DNA of 64,000 nucleotides from Streptomyces sp. AJS327 (GCF_013450295.1 NZ_SKBR01000003.1:1-64000), one strand, 5' to 3'. Positions 35,697 to 43,470 are shown, numbered from the stretch's first letter. Made by a program: numbers and translations. Notes: a model not told the origin generated them from the sequence alone.

Positions 35697-35719
35697 CACC
35701 ACCGCACCACCGCACCACG
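35697..35719. repeat. 23-bp direct repeat, copy downstream of the PhyH gene
   Basis: Identical to 34631-34653. It starts 11 bases after the PhyH stop codon. Confidence 0.8.
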
Positions 35720-35847
35720 CCAACTCCGCGGTACCGCAACGCCGTCGGACCGCCAGACGTCGGCCCGGCGGACGGCGGCCCGGCGGCCCGTCGGAGCCGC
35801 ACCCGCCGTGAGGGCGGCGGGACGCGATGACGGCGGGTACGGCGGTA

Positions 35848-35907
35848 CGGCACAAGGGGGTTGGGGCACGGACTGCCATCCGCGCCCCAACCCCCGTCTC
35901 CGTGCCG
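35848..35907 (+). terminator. Hairpin terminator after the PhyH gene
   Basis: Inner arms GGGGGTTGGGGC (35856-35867) and GCCCCAACCCCC (35884-35895) are perfect complements. Outer arms CGGCAC (35848-35853) and GTGCCG (35902-35907) extend the stem. It closes the ACP-to-PhyH transcription unit. Confidence 0.7.
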
Positions 35908-36946
35908 GGCGTTCGGGACCGTCCGCACACTCACGGGCCCTGGCCCGGCTCCGGGGCGCCCACCCCGTACGGGCCCTGCCGGGCGGCCAGGGGTCTCCAA
36001 CGGAGGGTCCGGGGACTGAGGTTGGGAGCGACCTGGGGTCTTCCGGGATGACCGCCGGAGCTGACCGAGCCGTTCCGGAGGAGACGTCCGGGAATAAGAC
36101 AGCGGCACCGGACGCCCTTCCCGGCTGTCGCGCCGACCGGCTCGCGCGACGCGATCGTCCCACCACCCCCATCAGTACACCGGTCTCACCCGTACGGCGA
36201 CTGAATGCCAGCTAATTCAGGATGCATAGGACCTTTCAGAGGACCTCTCCGGTGTCGGGTGCGGAACATTCTCCGCGTGCGAGGAGTATGCGAGGAGTAA
36301 CCGCCGCACCGTCGGTTTTCTATGGCCACCGTGGTGTGCGGTGGTGGATTGTGGAGGAGCGCTGAAGATCCGCTCGGAGTGGATCCGGCGACCGTCGGCG
36401 GAGGTGGTCCGGCGATTCCGGTCCGGGTTTTCCGGGGGGTTTGCCGGGCCGTCGGCCGGTGGCCGCGGCTGCGGAGTGGAAGGGCCTGCGCCTGCTTTCA
36501 CGGGATGTCCACGGTGGCACTGTTCACCGTCAAGAACCCTCCGCATATGGCCGGTTGTGCCCTGTTCCCGGTAACGGTCCCTACGTCACCTTGGATCACG
36601 GCCGATCCGAAGTGTTCAGCGCGGCGTGTGGGGTGGGTGTATTCCATCGGAAACCCGTCCGGCGCCGCCGGGAGAAGGGCTCCCGCACTTCCTGGTCCGG
36701 CCCGGCTGACCACCGGGTCCCGGATTCGATCGAGTTCCATGGCAGGGGTGCGTGCCATTCCGCGTGCGCGTGTTCGGGGTGTTCTCCCCGTTCCCCCTCC
36801 GGCCGTCGTCCTGACGGTTGCCACGGTGCTCACCCGCGATCGGTGACCGCGGAGAGTATTCCTCCAGCGCGTCGCGCGCCCCCGCCGGACGACCGGACGA
36901 CCGCCGCGCGCGCCGCGCCGACCACCCACGTGAGGAGTGACGCACG

Positions 36947-37711
36947 ATGACCACCACGGCGATGACGCTGGACGAACAGGTCACCTCGCTCATGGACGAG
37001 CTGGAGCGGCACCCCGTCTACGAGAACCCCTACTTCCAACGGCTGGAGAGCGTCCCGTGGACCGGCCGGACCTACGAGTTCCACCGCGCGAACTTCTTCC
37101 AGCGCACGGAGGGAACCGTCAAGGGCATCGCCCACGTGTGCGCGCAGGCCGCCGCCAACGACGACGTGGACACCCTGGTGCTGTTCTCGTTCATCCTCAA
37201 CGAGGAGGCCGGGAACGGGGAGGCGGGAAGGTGTCACGAGATCCTGATGGAGAACGCCCACAACCTGCACGGTGAGCGGGAGTTCGGGCTGTCCCCACTG
37301 CGCGTGAAGGAGGCGCGGAACAGTGAACTCGTCCTGCCCGAGACGTTCGCCTACCGCGAGCGCACACTGGAACTGCTGAGCGGCGGTTACCAGCGGATGC
37401 TGGGCGTCGCCATGGCGCTGGAATCGCACGCGGACCGCATGTTGCAGGTGTGCCGGACGGCGTTCCGCAACAGCAACAACGAACTCCCGCACGACACGTT
37501 CGTCCACGACGTCGAGATCTATTTCAACGTGCACGTGGGAGACGAGGGCGTCGAGGAACGGCACGCGGCCGACGCGCGGAAGTGCGTCCTCAACAACTGC
37601 CACAGCGACGAGGACGTCGCCGAGATCGCGTACGGCGCGAAGGAGACGCTCGCCATCCAGCTGGAGATGTGGAACGCGATGGACCGGGCCGTCCGCGAGA
37701 TGGCCGGCTGA
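36947..37711 (+). CDS. Heme-oxygenase-like di-iron oxidase/oxygenase candidate (HDO fold)
   Basis: 254 residues, all helical, with GAGGAG before the ATG. Iron-ligand-like residues are arranged as in HDO enzymes (UndA, BesC, SznF central domain): Glu86/Glu87 and His97 in NEEAGNGEAGRCHEIL, a Glu in AMALESHADRML, and His196...His206 with Asp199 and Glu203 between, in YFNVHVGDEGVEERHAAD. HDO enzymes use two irons and O2 for C-C cleavage, N-oxidation, desaturation or nitrile formation on amino or fatty acids. A non-oxidative TenA/PqqC-like role is the alternative. It starts a separate unit with the downstream aminotransferase and probably acts on an amino acid or the hydroxyphenylglycine-derived intermediate. 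Confidence 0.8.
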   Translation: MTTTAMTLDEQVTSLMDELERHPVYENPYFQRLESVPWTGRTYEFHRANFFQRTEGTVKGIAHVCAQAAANDDVDTLVLFSFILNEEAGNGEAGRCHEILMENAHNLHGEREFGLSPLRVKEARNSELVLPETFAYRERTLELLSGGYQRMLGVAMALESHADRMLQVCRTAFRNSNNELPHDTFVHDVEIYFNVHVGDEGVEERHAADARKCVLNNCHSDEDVAEIAYGAKETLAIQLEMWNAMDRAVREMAG

Positions 37712-38016
37712 GGGAACCGCGGAACGGTGCCCCACCACCGGGGGCTCCGTACCCGCGACCGGAGCGCCCGGCGGAACCCCCTCACCGCTCGGTGTCTCGA
37801 CGGGCGGCGCCCCGACGGACGACCGGGCCGGGGCACCTCGCCCGACGGGTAACGGCCCTACGGAGAACAGCCCTACGGCGAACCGTCCAGCGGGGAACAG
37901 CCCGGTCAGGAACAGCCGTCCGGTCAGGAACAGCCCGGTCAACAACCGTCCGGTGGAGGACGACCGCGGCGGAGAGCGGAGAAACGCACCACGGCAGAGA
38001 GGTAGCCCATACGACC
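37712..38016. other. Spacer with 15-bp-type repeats before the aminotransferase
   Basis: About 305 bases with no gene. Between about 37855 and 37965 units of GGAACAGCCCGGTCA and GGAACAGCCGTCCGGTCA recur about five times with a 15- or 18-base period. The aminotransferase ribosome binding site (GAGAGG) is at its right end. Confidence 0.6.
37855..37965. repeat. 15/18-bp tandem repeats
   Basis: Units of the type CGGTCAGGAACAGCC and CCTACGGCGAACAGC follow each other with codon-multiple periods. They resemble in period, but not in sequence, the repeats at 262-423 and 44840-44899. On the minus strand a frame reads LTGLFLTGRLFLTGLF, which is pentapeptide-like, but it has no start site. Confidence 0.6.
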
Positions 38017-39297
38017 GTGCAGAAGAATCGTGGAATCTCCAACGCCATTCTGAGTATCCCCAAGTCAGCCACCCACGGCACCCGAGCGAAGATCGCGGCG
38101 CTCAACAGCGCGCTCGGCCCCGAAGAGCAGATCATCGATCTCAGCATCGGTGCGCTGGACACCCCGGCCGACCAGCGCATCGACCAGGGCGTGATCGACT
38201 TCGTACGGAAGCACCCGGACACGGTGCACGCGTTCGCGCCCGTCAAGGGGCTGCCCTTCCTGCTGGAGTCGATCGCGGCACGCGTGGCCCGGCTGCACGG
38301 GCTGAAGTACGACCCGGAGTCCGAGATCATGGTCACGCCGGGCGGGGTGAAGGGCTCGATATCGGCGGCCTTCCACACCCTGCTGAACCCCGGCGACGAG
38401 GTCGTGGTCCCGGTGCCCAACTGGCCGCACTACGCGGACATGGTGCGGCTGCACGAGGCCGTCCCGAGGACCGTCCTGGTCACCGCCGAGGACGGGCTCA
38501 CCGCTCCCGTCCTGGAGCGCGTGCTCTGCGAACGCACCAAGATCGTGGTGCTGGGGGACTGCATCAACCCCACGGGCAAGGTCTACACGACCGAGGAGCT
38601 GACGGCCCTGGCCGAGACTGTCGCCCGGCACAACGCGCTCCGTGAGTCGCGCGGGGAGAGCCCGGTCTACGTCCTCTTCGACTCCCCTTACGAAGCACAC
38701 GTGTTGGGGGAGCGGGCCAGGACGTTCGCCGCGATCGACGTCCCCGCGCCCGACGGCGGCCAGTACTCCATGCGGCCGTGGACGGTGGCGGTGACCGGCC
38801 CGGGAAAGACCTACGGCATGCACGGTGACCGGATCGGATACCTCTGCGGACCCGCGGACATCGTCGAGGCGGCCTCCCGCGCCCAGGTCAACCTCACCTC
38901 GTTCGCGTCCACTTACAGCCAGGTCGCCACACACGTCGCGCTCGGACCGGAGTTGGACGAGGTGGCGACCTCCCGGGCACGCACCGCGCGCTCCAACCTG
39001 GAGGCCATGCTGCGGGAGTTGGAGGCGGTGCCCGAGCTGCGGGTCAGCCGTCCCCAGGGCGGCTACTTCCTGTTCGTCGACCTCTCCGCGTTCGCCCCTG
39101 CTTACCAGCGGCTCGGCTACGACAGCGCCGACCCGTTCCTGCTGACCGAGGCGAAGGTCGCCACGATCTGCGGTACGCACTTCGCGGACGGCGAGGAGCT
39201 CCAGCACTTCGTACGGATCAACTGCGGCCGGTCGACGGAGCTTCTGACCGAGGCGGGCCGACGGATCCGCGAGACCCTCACCAGCCTGGAACCCTGA
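38017..39297 (+). CDS. Class I/II PLP-dependent aminotransferase
   Basis: 426 residues from the GTG at 38017. It is fold-type I: IDLSIGALDTPADQRIDQG, EIMVTPGGVKGSISAAFHTL, VVVPVPNWPHYADMV, IVVLGDCINPTGKVYTTEEL, VLFDSPYEAHVLGE and the PLP-lysine motif VTGPGKTYGMHGDRIGYLCG (Lys264). It is related to aspartate/aromatic aminotransferases (AspB-like) rather than to HpgT. As the cluster already has an HpgT, this enzyme is likely to act later, on a keto group made by the ketosynthase or the oxygenases, or to use PLP for another reaction on an amino acid. It forms a pair with the HDO-type gene. Confidence 0.88.
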   Translation: MQKNRGISNAILSIPKSATHGTRAKIAALNSALGPEEQIIDLSIGALDTPADQRIDQGVIDFVRKHPDTVHAFAPVKGLPFLLESIAARVARLHGLKYDPESEIMVTPGGVKGSISAAFHTLLNPGDEVVVPVPNWPHYADMVRLHEAVPRTVLVTAEDGLTAPVLERVLCERTKIVVLGDCINPTGKVYTTEELTALAETVARHNALRESRGESPVYVLFDSPYEAHVLGERARTFAAIDVPAPDGGQYSMRPWTVAVTGPGKTYGMHGDRIGYLCGPADIVEAASRAQVNLTSFASTYSQVATHVALGPELDEVATSRARTARSNLEAMLRELEAVPELRVSRPQGGYFLFVDLSAFAPAYQRLGYDSADPFLLTEAKVATICGTHFADGEELQHFVRINCGRSTELLTEAGRRIRETLTSLEP

Positions 39298-40069
39298 CCC
39301 GCTCAGCGGGCGGTCCCGTCAGCCGGCCGCCTCCCGGCCTCTCCGGGGCGCCGGGGCGCATCGGCGCCCCGGGCGTCATGTGGCCGCCCCGGGCGCGGTA
39401 CGCGCGCTCCGGGTGTGCGTCCGGCGTCCCGGGCGGCGTACGTGCGCTCCAGGCGTGGCGCCCCGCGCCCCGCGTCACCGGCGGCGGGCAACCACCGCGC
39501 CGGCCGCCGGTGACGCCTCGCGTCCGCCCGCCCACGCGACGGCCAACGGGCCGTCCCGGACGGTGTGTTGGGCGTCCCCGGGCGTCCCCGGGCGTACCTG
39601 GGTGTACCTCCGTGCATCCGTGTGCCCGTGTGCCCGTGTGCCCGTGTGCCCGTACGTCCGTACGTCCGTGTGGTGTGCGTCCGTGCCAGGGCGGGAGGGC
39701 GGGTCAGAGGGTAGTGGTGGTCGCCGGTGGGCATCTTCCCCTCCGTGCGGCGCTCTCTCCTCCGTCCGATCACCCGGTCCGGCCACGCGGACCGAGCACC
39801 CGGCCCGATCGTCCGGGCCCACCGTCCGGGGACCGGCGGTCCGCTGCCCGCCCACCGGGTGGTCGCCGTCCACCCCGCGACCGTCGCCCACCGGCTGTCC
39901 GCCCCACACCGCGTGGCCCGCCCGCACGGCTCGGCCCGGTAGCGGCGTGCCGACCACTCACGAGGGGGACGCGCGCGGTCCGCCGCCGTCGTGTCGTACG
40001 TCCTCGGCCAGGCAGATTCCGGAACGGCGGCGGCGTCGCTTCGACGCCAGCACACAGGAGGCGACAGGT
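39298..40069. other. Repeat-rich spacer before the YczE-type gene
   Basis: About 770 bases without a credible gene. It has short tandem repeats at 39571-39687 (listed). Several long frames on both strands are Arg/Pro/His-rich and lack start sites. The right end contains GGAGGCGACAGGT, the ribosome binding site of the membrane-protein gene. Confidence 0.5.
39571..39687. repeat. GTGTGCCC / GTCCGTAC tandem repeats
   Basis: GGCGTCCCC, GTGTACCTCC, GTGTGCCC (four copies) and GTACGTCC units run consecutively. It looks like slippage-generated simple sequence; no hairpin or coding role is evident. Confidence 0.7.
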
Positions 40070-40906
40070 ATGGAGCGGGAGACGACGGGGCGCGGCTGGC
40101 GCGGGTTAGGGCGCCGCCGGAACGGGGCGGCGGGCGCGCCGTCCCGTCGGACACGGCGTCCGCCGATTCCGGTGAGCTACGTCCCGCTGGGCGAGCATCC
40201 GGTGCGCCGCTTCCCGCAGTTGCTCCTCGGCCTCGCCCTCTACGGTTTCAGCCTCTCGGCCATGGTGCGGACCTCGCTGGGCGTCAACCCGTGGAGCGTG
40301 CTGTACGAGGGCCTGGAACTGCGTACCCCGCTGAGCTTCGGGATGATCAGCGGCGTCCTCGGCGTACTGGTGCTGCTCCTCTGGATTCCGCTCAAGCAGA
40401 AGCCCACGCTCGGTACCTTCGCGAACATCCTCGTCGTCGCCAGCTCGGCCGATCTGGGCCTGCTGCTGATCCCCGCGGACCTCGGTCTTCCGGCGCGGGT
40501 CGCGCTGCTCGTCGGCTGCGTCGTCCTCAACGGGCTGTCGGTCGCGATCTACGTGGGCGCGCGCTTCGGCCCGGGCCCCCGCGACGGGCTGATGACCGGG
40601 GTGGCCGCGGTGACCGGCTGGTCCCTCCGGCTCGTGCGCACCCTGATCGAGCTGACCGTGCTGGGGATCGGCTGGGTGCTCGGCGGGAGCGTCGGCGTCG
40701 GCACGGTGCTGTACGCGCTGCTGGTCGGCCCGGTCACCCAGTTCTTCCTCCCCCACCTCGTGTACCGCAGGGCCTCCGAACCCGCGCTCGCCGCCCCCGG
40801 CCGCCCCCGGGCTGGCGGTCCGGGCCACCCCCGGGCGGGCGGCAGCGGCGACCCCCGCACGGAACACGGAACCCCGACCCCCCACAACCCCACCCCCCGC
40901 CAGTGA
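40070..40906 (+). CDS. YczE/YyaS/YitT family membrane protein
   Basis: 278 residues from the ATG at 40070, with GGAGG eight bases upstream. After a basic N-terminal 45 residues come about six membrane helices (for example QLLLGLALYGFSLSAMVRTS, SGVLGVLVLLLWIPL, VALLVGCVVLNGLSVAIYVG, LIELTVLGIGWVLGGSV). The conserved LGVNPWSVLYEGL and GARFGPGPRDGLMTGVA motifs define the family. Such proteins often accompany antibiotic clusters and are thought to act in export or envelope functions, without a proven mechanism. The Pro/Gly/Arg tail is low complexity. Codon 13 is TTA. I take this as the right edge of the biosynthetic cluster. Confidence 0.85.
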   Translation: MERETTGRGWRGLGRRRNGAAGAPSRRTRRPPIPVSYVPLGEHPVRRFPQLLLGLALYGFSLSAMVRTSLGVNPWSVLYEGLELRTPLSFGMISGVLGVLVLLLWIPLKQKPTLGTFANILVVASSADLGLLLIPADLGLPARVALLVGCVVLNGLSVAIYVGARFGPGPRDGLMTGVAAVTGWSLRLVRTLIELTVLGIGWVLGGSVGVGTVLYALLVGPVTQFFLPHLVYRRASEPALAAPGRPRAGGPGHPRAGGSGDPRTEHGTPTPHNPTPRQ

Positions 40907-41040
40907 AGCCCGCCGCACGACGCCGAGGGGCCGCCCGCGTGACGGTGAGGTTCGGCCGGTCACGACGGGGAGGTCGGCCAGACGAGGTGGGGTCCGGCCC
41001 GGCGCGGTGACGGCCAGCTGTGGGTCCGGCCCGGCGCGCG

Positions 41041-41117
41041 GCCAGTCCGTGGCCAGCCCGGGCCAGTCCGCGGCCAGTCCGCGGCCAGTCCGTGGCCAGC
41101 CCGGGCCAGCCCGGTGC
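41041..41117. repeat. GGCCAG tandem repeats upstream of arsR
   Basis: About eight GGCCAG hexamers spaced 9-10 bases apart (GTCCGTGGCCAGCCCGGGCC type) run just before the arsR promoter region. They end about 45 bases upstream of the start codon. Confidence 0.7.
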
Positions 41118-41155
41118 CGACCCGGGTGACGTGAGCGGCGGGCGATGTGAGAACA

Positions 41156-41169
41156 TCAGTACATGCTGA
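41156..41169. promoter_or_regulatory. Candidate ArsR operator
   Basis: TCAG-N6-CTGA (41156-41169) is an interrupted palindrome that covers the arsR start codon. ArsR-type regulators commonly bind such short dyads over their own promoter, so autoregulation is likely. Inference from symmetry and position only. Confidence 0.4.
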
Positions 41170-41471
41170 CTTCAGTGGACGCTGATGTGATCCGGGTGCT
41201 GGGCGACCCGCTGCGCTGGCGCATCGTGAACCTGCTGGCGCGGGAGACGCTGTGCACCACGCACCTCGTCGAGGAGACCGGCGCCAAGCAGACGAACCTC
41301 TCCAACCACATGCGGGTGCTGCGTGAGGCGGGCCTGGTGGAGACCGAGCCGTGCGGCCGGTTCACCTACTACCGCCTCCGGCCCGGAGTCCTCGCGGAAC
41401 TCTCCGGGCGGTTCGCCCAGCTCGCCGAGTCCGCCCACGGGGCGGCGGAGAACCGGAGGCCCTGCACGTGA
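41163..41471 (+). CDS. arsR: ArsR/SmtB family metalloregulator
   Basis: 102 residues. The winged helix-turn-helix core is VIRVLGDPLRWRIVNLLARE followed by TLCTTHLVEETGAKQTNLSN and GRFTYYRLRPGVLAEL. Cys in ETLCTTHL, near the alpha-3 metal site, and a Cys in ETEPCGRF may bind arsenite, but the classical ELCVCDL pair is not fully present. It overlaps the ACR3 gene by four bases (GTGA), so the two are co-translated and the regulator surely controls the efflux pump. Confidence 0.9.
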   Translation: MLTSVDADVIRVLGDPLRWRIVNLLARETLCTTHLVEETGAKQTNLSNHMRVLREAGLVETEPCGRFTYYRLRPGVLAELSGRFAQLAESAHGAAENRRPCT

Positions 41472-42583
41472 CCGCCGTCGACCCCACCACCCGGCGCGCG
41501 TCGGACGCGTCGGACGTATCGGACGCTGCCTCGGTCGCCGGGCGGCTCTCCACCCTGGACCGCTACCTGGCGGTCTGGATCCTGCTCGCGATGGCCGTCG
41601 GCCTGGCTCTGGGACGGGCGATCCCGGGGCTGGGAGACGCCCTGGCCGCCGTGGAGATCGGCGGGATCTCCCTGCCGATCGCCGTCGGCCTGCTGGTGAT
41701 GATGTACCCGGTGCTGGCGAAGGTGCGCTACGACCGGCTGGACGCGGTCACCGGTGACCGGCGGCTGATGGTCTCCTCGCTGGTCGTCAACTGGCTCGTC
41801 GGCCCGGCGGTGATGTTCGCCCTCGCCTGGGTCTTCCTGCCCGACCTGCCCGAGTACCGCACCGGACTGATCATCGTGGGCCTGGCCCGCTGTATCGCCA
41901 TGGTGATCATCTGGAACGACCTGGCCCGTGGCGACCGCGAGGCGGCGGCCGTGCTGGTAGCGCTGAACTCGGTGTTCCAGGTGCTCGCCTTCGGCCTGCT
42001 CGGCTGGTTCTACCTGGATCTGCTGCCCCGGTGGCTCGGCCTGGGCGACGGGCAGGGACTGGACGTGTCCGTATGGCAGATCGCGGCCAATGTCGTCGTC
42101 TTCCTCGGCGTTCCGCTGCTGGGCGGCTTCCTGACCCGTCGCCTGGGCGAGCGGAGGATGGGCCGGGACGCCTACGAGAACCGGCTGCTGCCGAGGATCG
42201 GGCCGTGGGCGCTGTACGGACTGCTGTTCACGATCGTCGTCCTCTTCGCCCTCCAGGGGAAGACGATCACCTCGCAGCCACTGGACGTGGCCCGGATCGC
42301 GTTGCCGCTGCTCGTCTACTTCGCGGTCATGTTCTTCGGCACCTTCGCCCTCGGCGCCTGGCTGGGCCTGGCCTACGACCGCACCGCCACGCTGGCCTTC
42401 ACCGCCGCGGGCAACAACTTCGAGCTGGCCATCGCGGTGGCCATCGCCACCTTCGGCGTCACCTCCGGCCAGGCGCTCTCCGGAGTGGTCGGCCCACTGA
42501 TCGAGGTTCCGGTGCTCATCGGTCTGGTCCACGTCTCTCTCGCCTGGCGCCGCCGCTTCACGCCCCAGCCGCCCGCCAGTTGA
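41468..42583 (+). CDS. acr3: ACR3 family arsenite efflux transporter
   Basis: 371 residues from the GTG at 41468, with ten predicted membrane helices. Family motifs include GLLVMMYPVLAKVRYDRLDA, VNWLVGPAVMFALAWVFLPD, GLARCIAMVIIWNDLARGD (with the essential Cys in ARCIAMV) and AAGNNFELAIAVAIATFGV near the C-terminus. It exports arsenite using the proton gradient. The pair arsR-acr3 lacks an arsenate reductase gene next to it, so reductase must come from elsewhere if arsenate resistance exists. Confidence 0.95.
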   Translation: MTAVDPTTRRASDASDVSDAASVAGRLSTLDRYLAVWILLAMAVGLALGRAIPGLGDALAAVEIGGISLPIAVGLLVMMYPVLAKVRYDRLDAVTGDRRLMVSSLVVNWLVGPAVMFALAWVFLPDLPEYRTGLIIVGLARCIAMVIIWNDLARGDREAAAVLVALNSVFQVLAFGLLGWFYLDLLPRWLGLGDGQGLDVSVWQIAANVVVFLGVPLLGGFLTRRLGERRMGRDAYENRLLPRIGPWALYGLLFTIVVLFALQGKTITSQPLDVARIALPLLVYFAVMFFGTFALGAWLGLAYDRTATLAFTAAGNNFELAIAVAIATFGVTSGQALSGVVGPLIEVPVLIGLVHVSLAWRRRFTPQPPAS

Positions 42584-42757
42584 CCCGAGCCCGTCCCCGG
42601 ACCACCTCGAACCCGACCTCGTCACCTCGGAGTTGACCCCGCCAACCCCGAATCCGACACCGCCGCGACACCACCGCGAGGCTGGTCGCACACGCGCACC
42701 CCGTCGACTGCGAACCAGCCCCCGGACAGGGCGATTCTCTTCCCCTACGGTCGGCGT

Positions 42758-43453
42758 ATGGCTGACCCCTCCCCCGAGGCCCCGGGGCCAGCAGGTCACA
42801 CCATGCGCGACTTCCTCGGCGAGGACGCGTGGTCCGATCTGCTGACCCGGGCCACCCACCGTCAGCACCGGGCGGGCACCCTGCTCCTGCGTCAGGGCGA
42901 ACCGGGCACGCACGTCCTCGCCGTGGTCAGTGGCGCCACCAAGGTCACGCGTCACGAACCCGACGGGAACCGGACCCTGCTGGCCTTTCGCGGACCGGGC
43001 GAACTGCTGGGAGAGATCGCGGTGCTGGACGACCGGGGGCGGTCGGCCAGTGTGGAGGCGATGTCCCGGTGCGTGGTCGGGGTCGTCGGGAAGCCCGTCT
43101 TTCTGCGGTTCGCGACGGAGTACGGGCTCTTCCCGCTCCTCGTGCGCTACGCGCTGAGCCGTCTGCGGGAGTCCGACCAGGCGCGCGCCGGAGGTGACGT
43201 GACGGGCAGGCTGGCCGCGGTGCTGGTGCGGCTGGCGGACATCGCCGGGGAGTCCGTGCCGCGCGGCGGCGACTCACTGGAACTGGCCCTGACGCGGGAC
43301 GATCTGGCGCAGCATCTGCGCATCTCCCGGAACACCGTGACCGCGGCGCTCACCGGCCTGTCCAGGTACGTGCGGGTCAGCCGGAAGCGCATCGTCATCG
43401 ACGATCTCCCCGCCCTCCGGGGCGTGGAGGCCACCGTCGTCTCGCGCGACTGA
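42758..43453 (+). CDS. Crp/Fnr family cyclic-nucleotide-binding transcriptional regulator
   Basis: 231 residues. The N-terminal cyclic-nucleotide-binding domain (about 30-140) has GTLLLRQGEPGTHVLAVVSG and a phosphate-binding cassette GPGELLGEIAVLDDRGRSAS with the key Glu and Arg-Ser kept. The C-terminal HTH_Crp is LTRDDLAQHLRISRNTVTAA with the typical recognition helix. The ATG lies six bases after TACGGT, so the mRNA may be leaderless. It is followed after 148 bases by a class III cyclase-like gene in the same direction, which suggests the two form a signal-response pair. It may activate or repress that unit through the GTGA-N6-CCAC site just after its stop codon. Confidence 0.9.
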   Translation: MADPSPEAPGPAGHTMRDFLGEDAWSDLLTRATHRQHRAGTLLLRQGEPGTHVLAVVSGATKVTRHEPDGNRTLLAFRGPGELLGEIAVLDDRGRSASVEAMSRCVVGVVGKPVFLRFATEYGLFPLLVRYALSRLRESDQARAGGDVTGRLAAVLVRLADIAGESVPRGGDSLELALTRDDLAQHLRISRNTVTAALTGLSRYVRVSRKRIVIDDLPALRGVEATVVSRD

Positions 43454-43456
43454 GAC

Positions 43457-43470
43457 GTGACCCACGCCAC
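43457..43470. promoter_or_regulatory. Candidate Crp-like binding site
   Basis: GTGA-N6-CCAC differs by one base from the GTGA-N6-TCAC Crp consensus half-site pair. It begins four bases after the crp-like stop codon and 145 bases before the cyclase-like start, where an operator for the three-gene cyclase unit would be expected. Confidence 0.35.

Larger units (their letters stand above)
35686..36946. other. 1.26-kb gene-free gap inside the biosynthetic cluster
   Basis: No gene with a plausible start is seen on either strand. The left part holds the direct-repeat copy and a strong hairpin (35848-35907). From about 36200 the sequence is less GC-rich (AGCTAATTCAGGATGCATAG; GTAACGGTCCCTACGTCACC), which suggests regulatory DNA or a decayed gene. 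Near 36590-36760 frames break repeatedly. The last 150 bases should hold the promoter for the di-iron-oxidase and aminotransferase genes. Confidence 0.5.

Noticed and set aside
39303..40154. Possible gene on the minus strand before the YczE-type gene
   Set aside because: Simple-sequence repeats generate the open frame, and it overlaps the ribosome binding site and start of the real gene.
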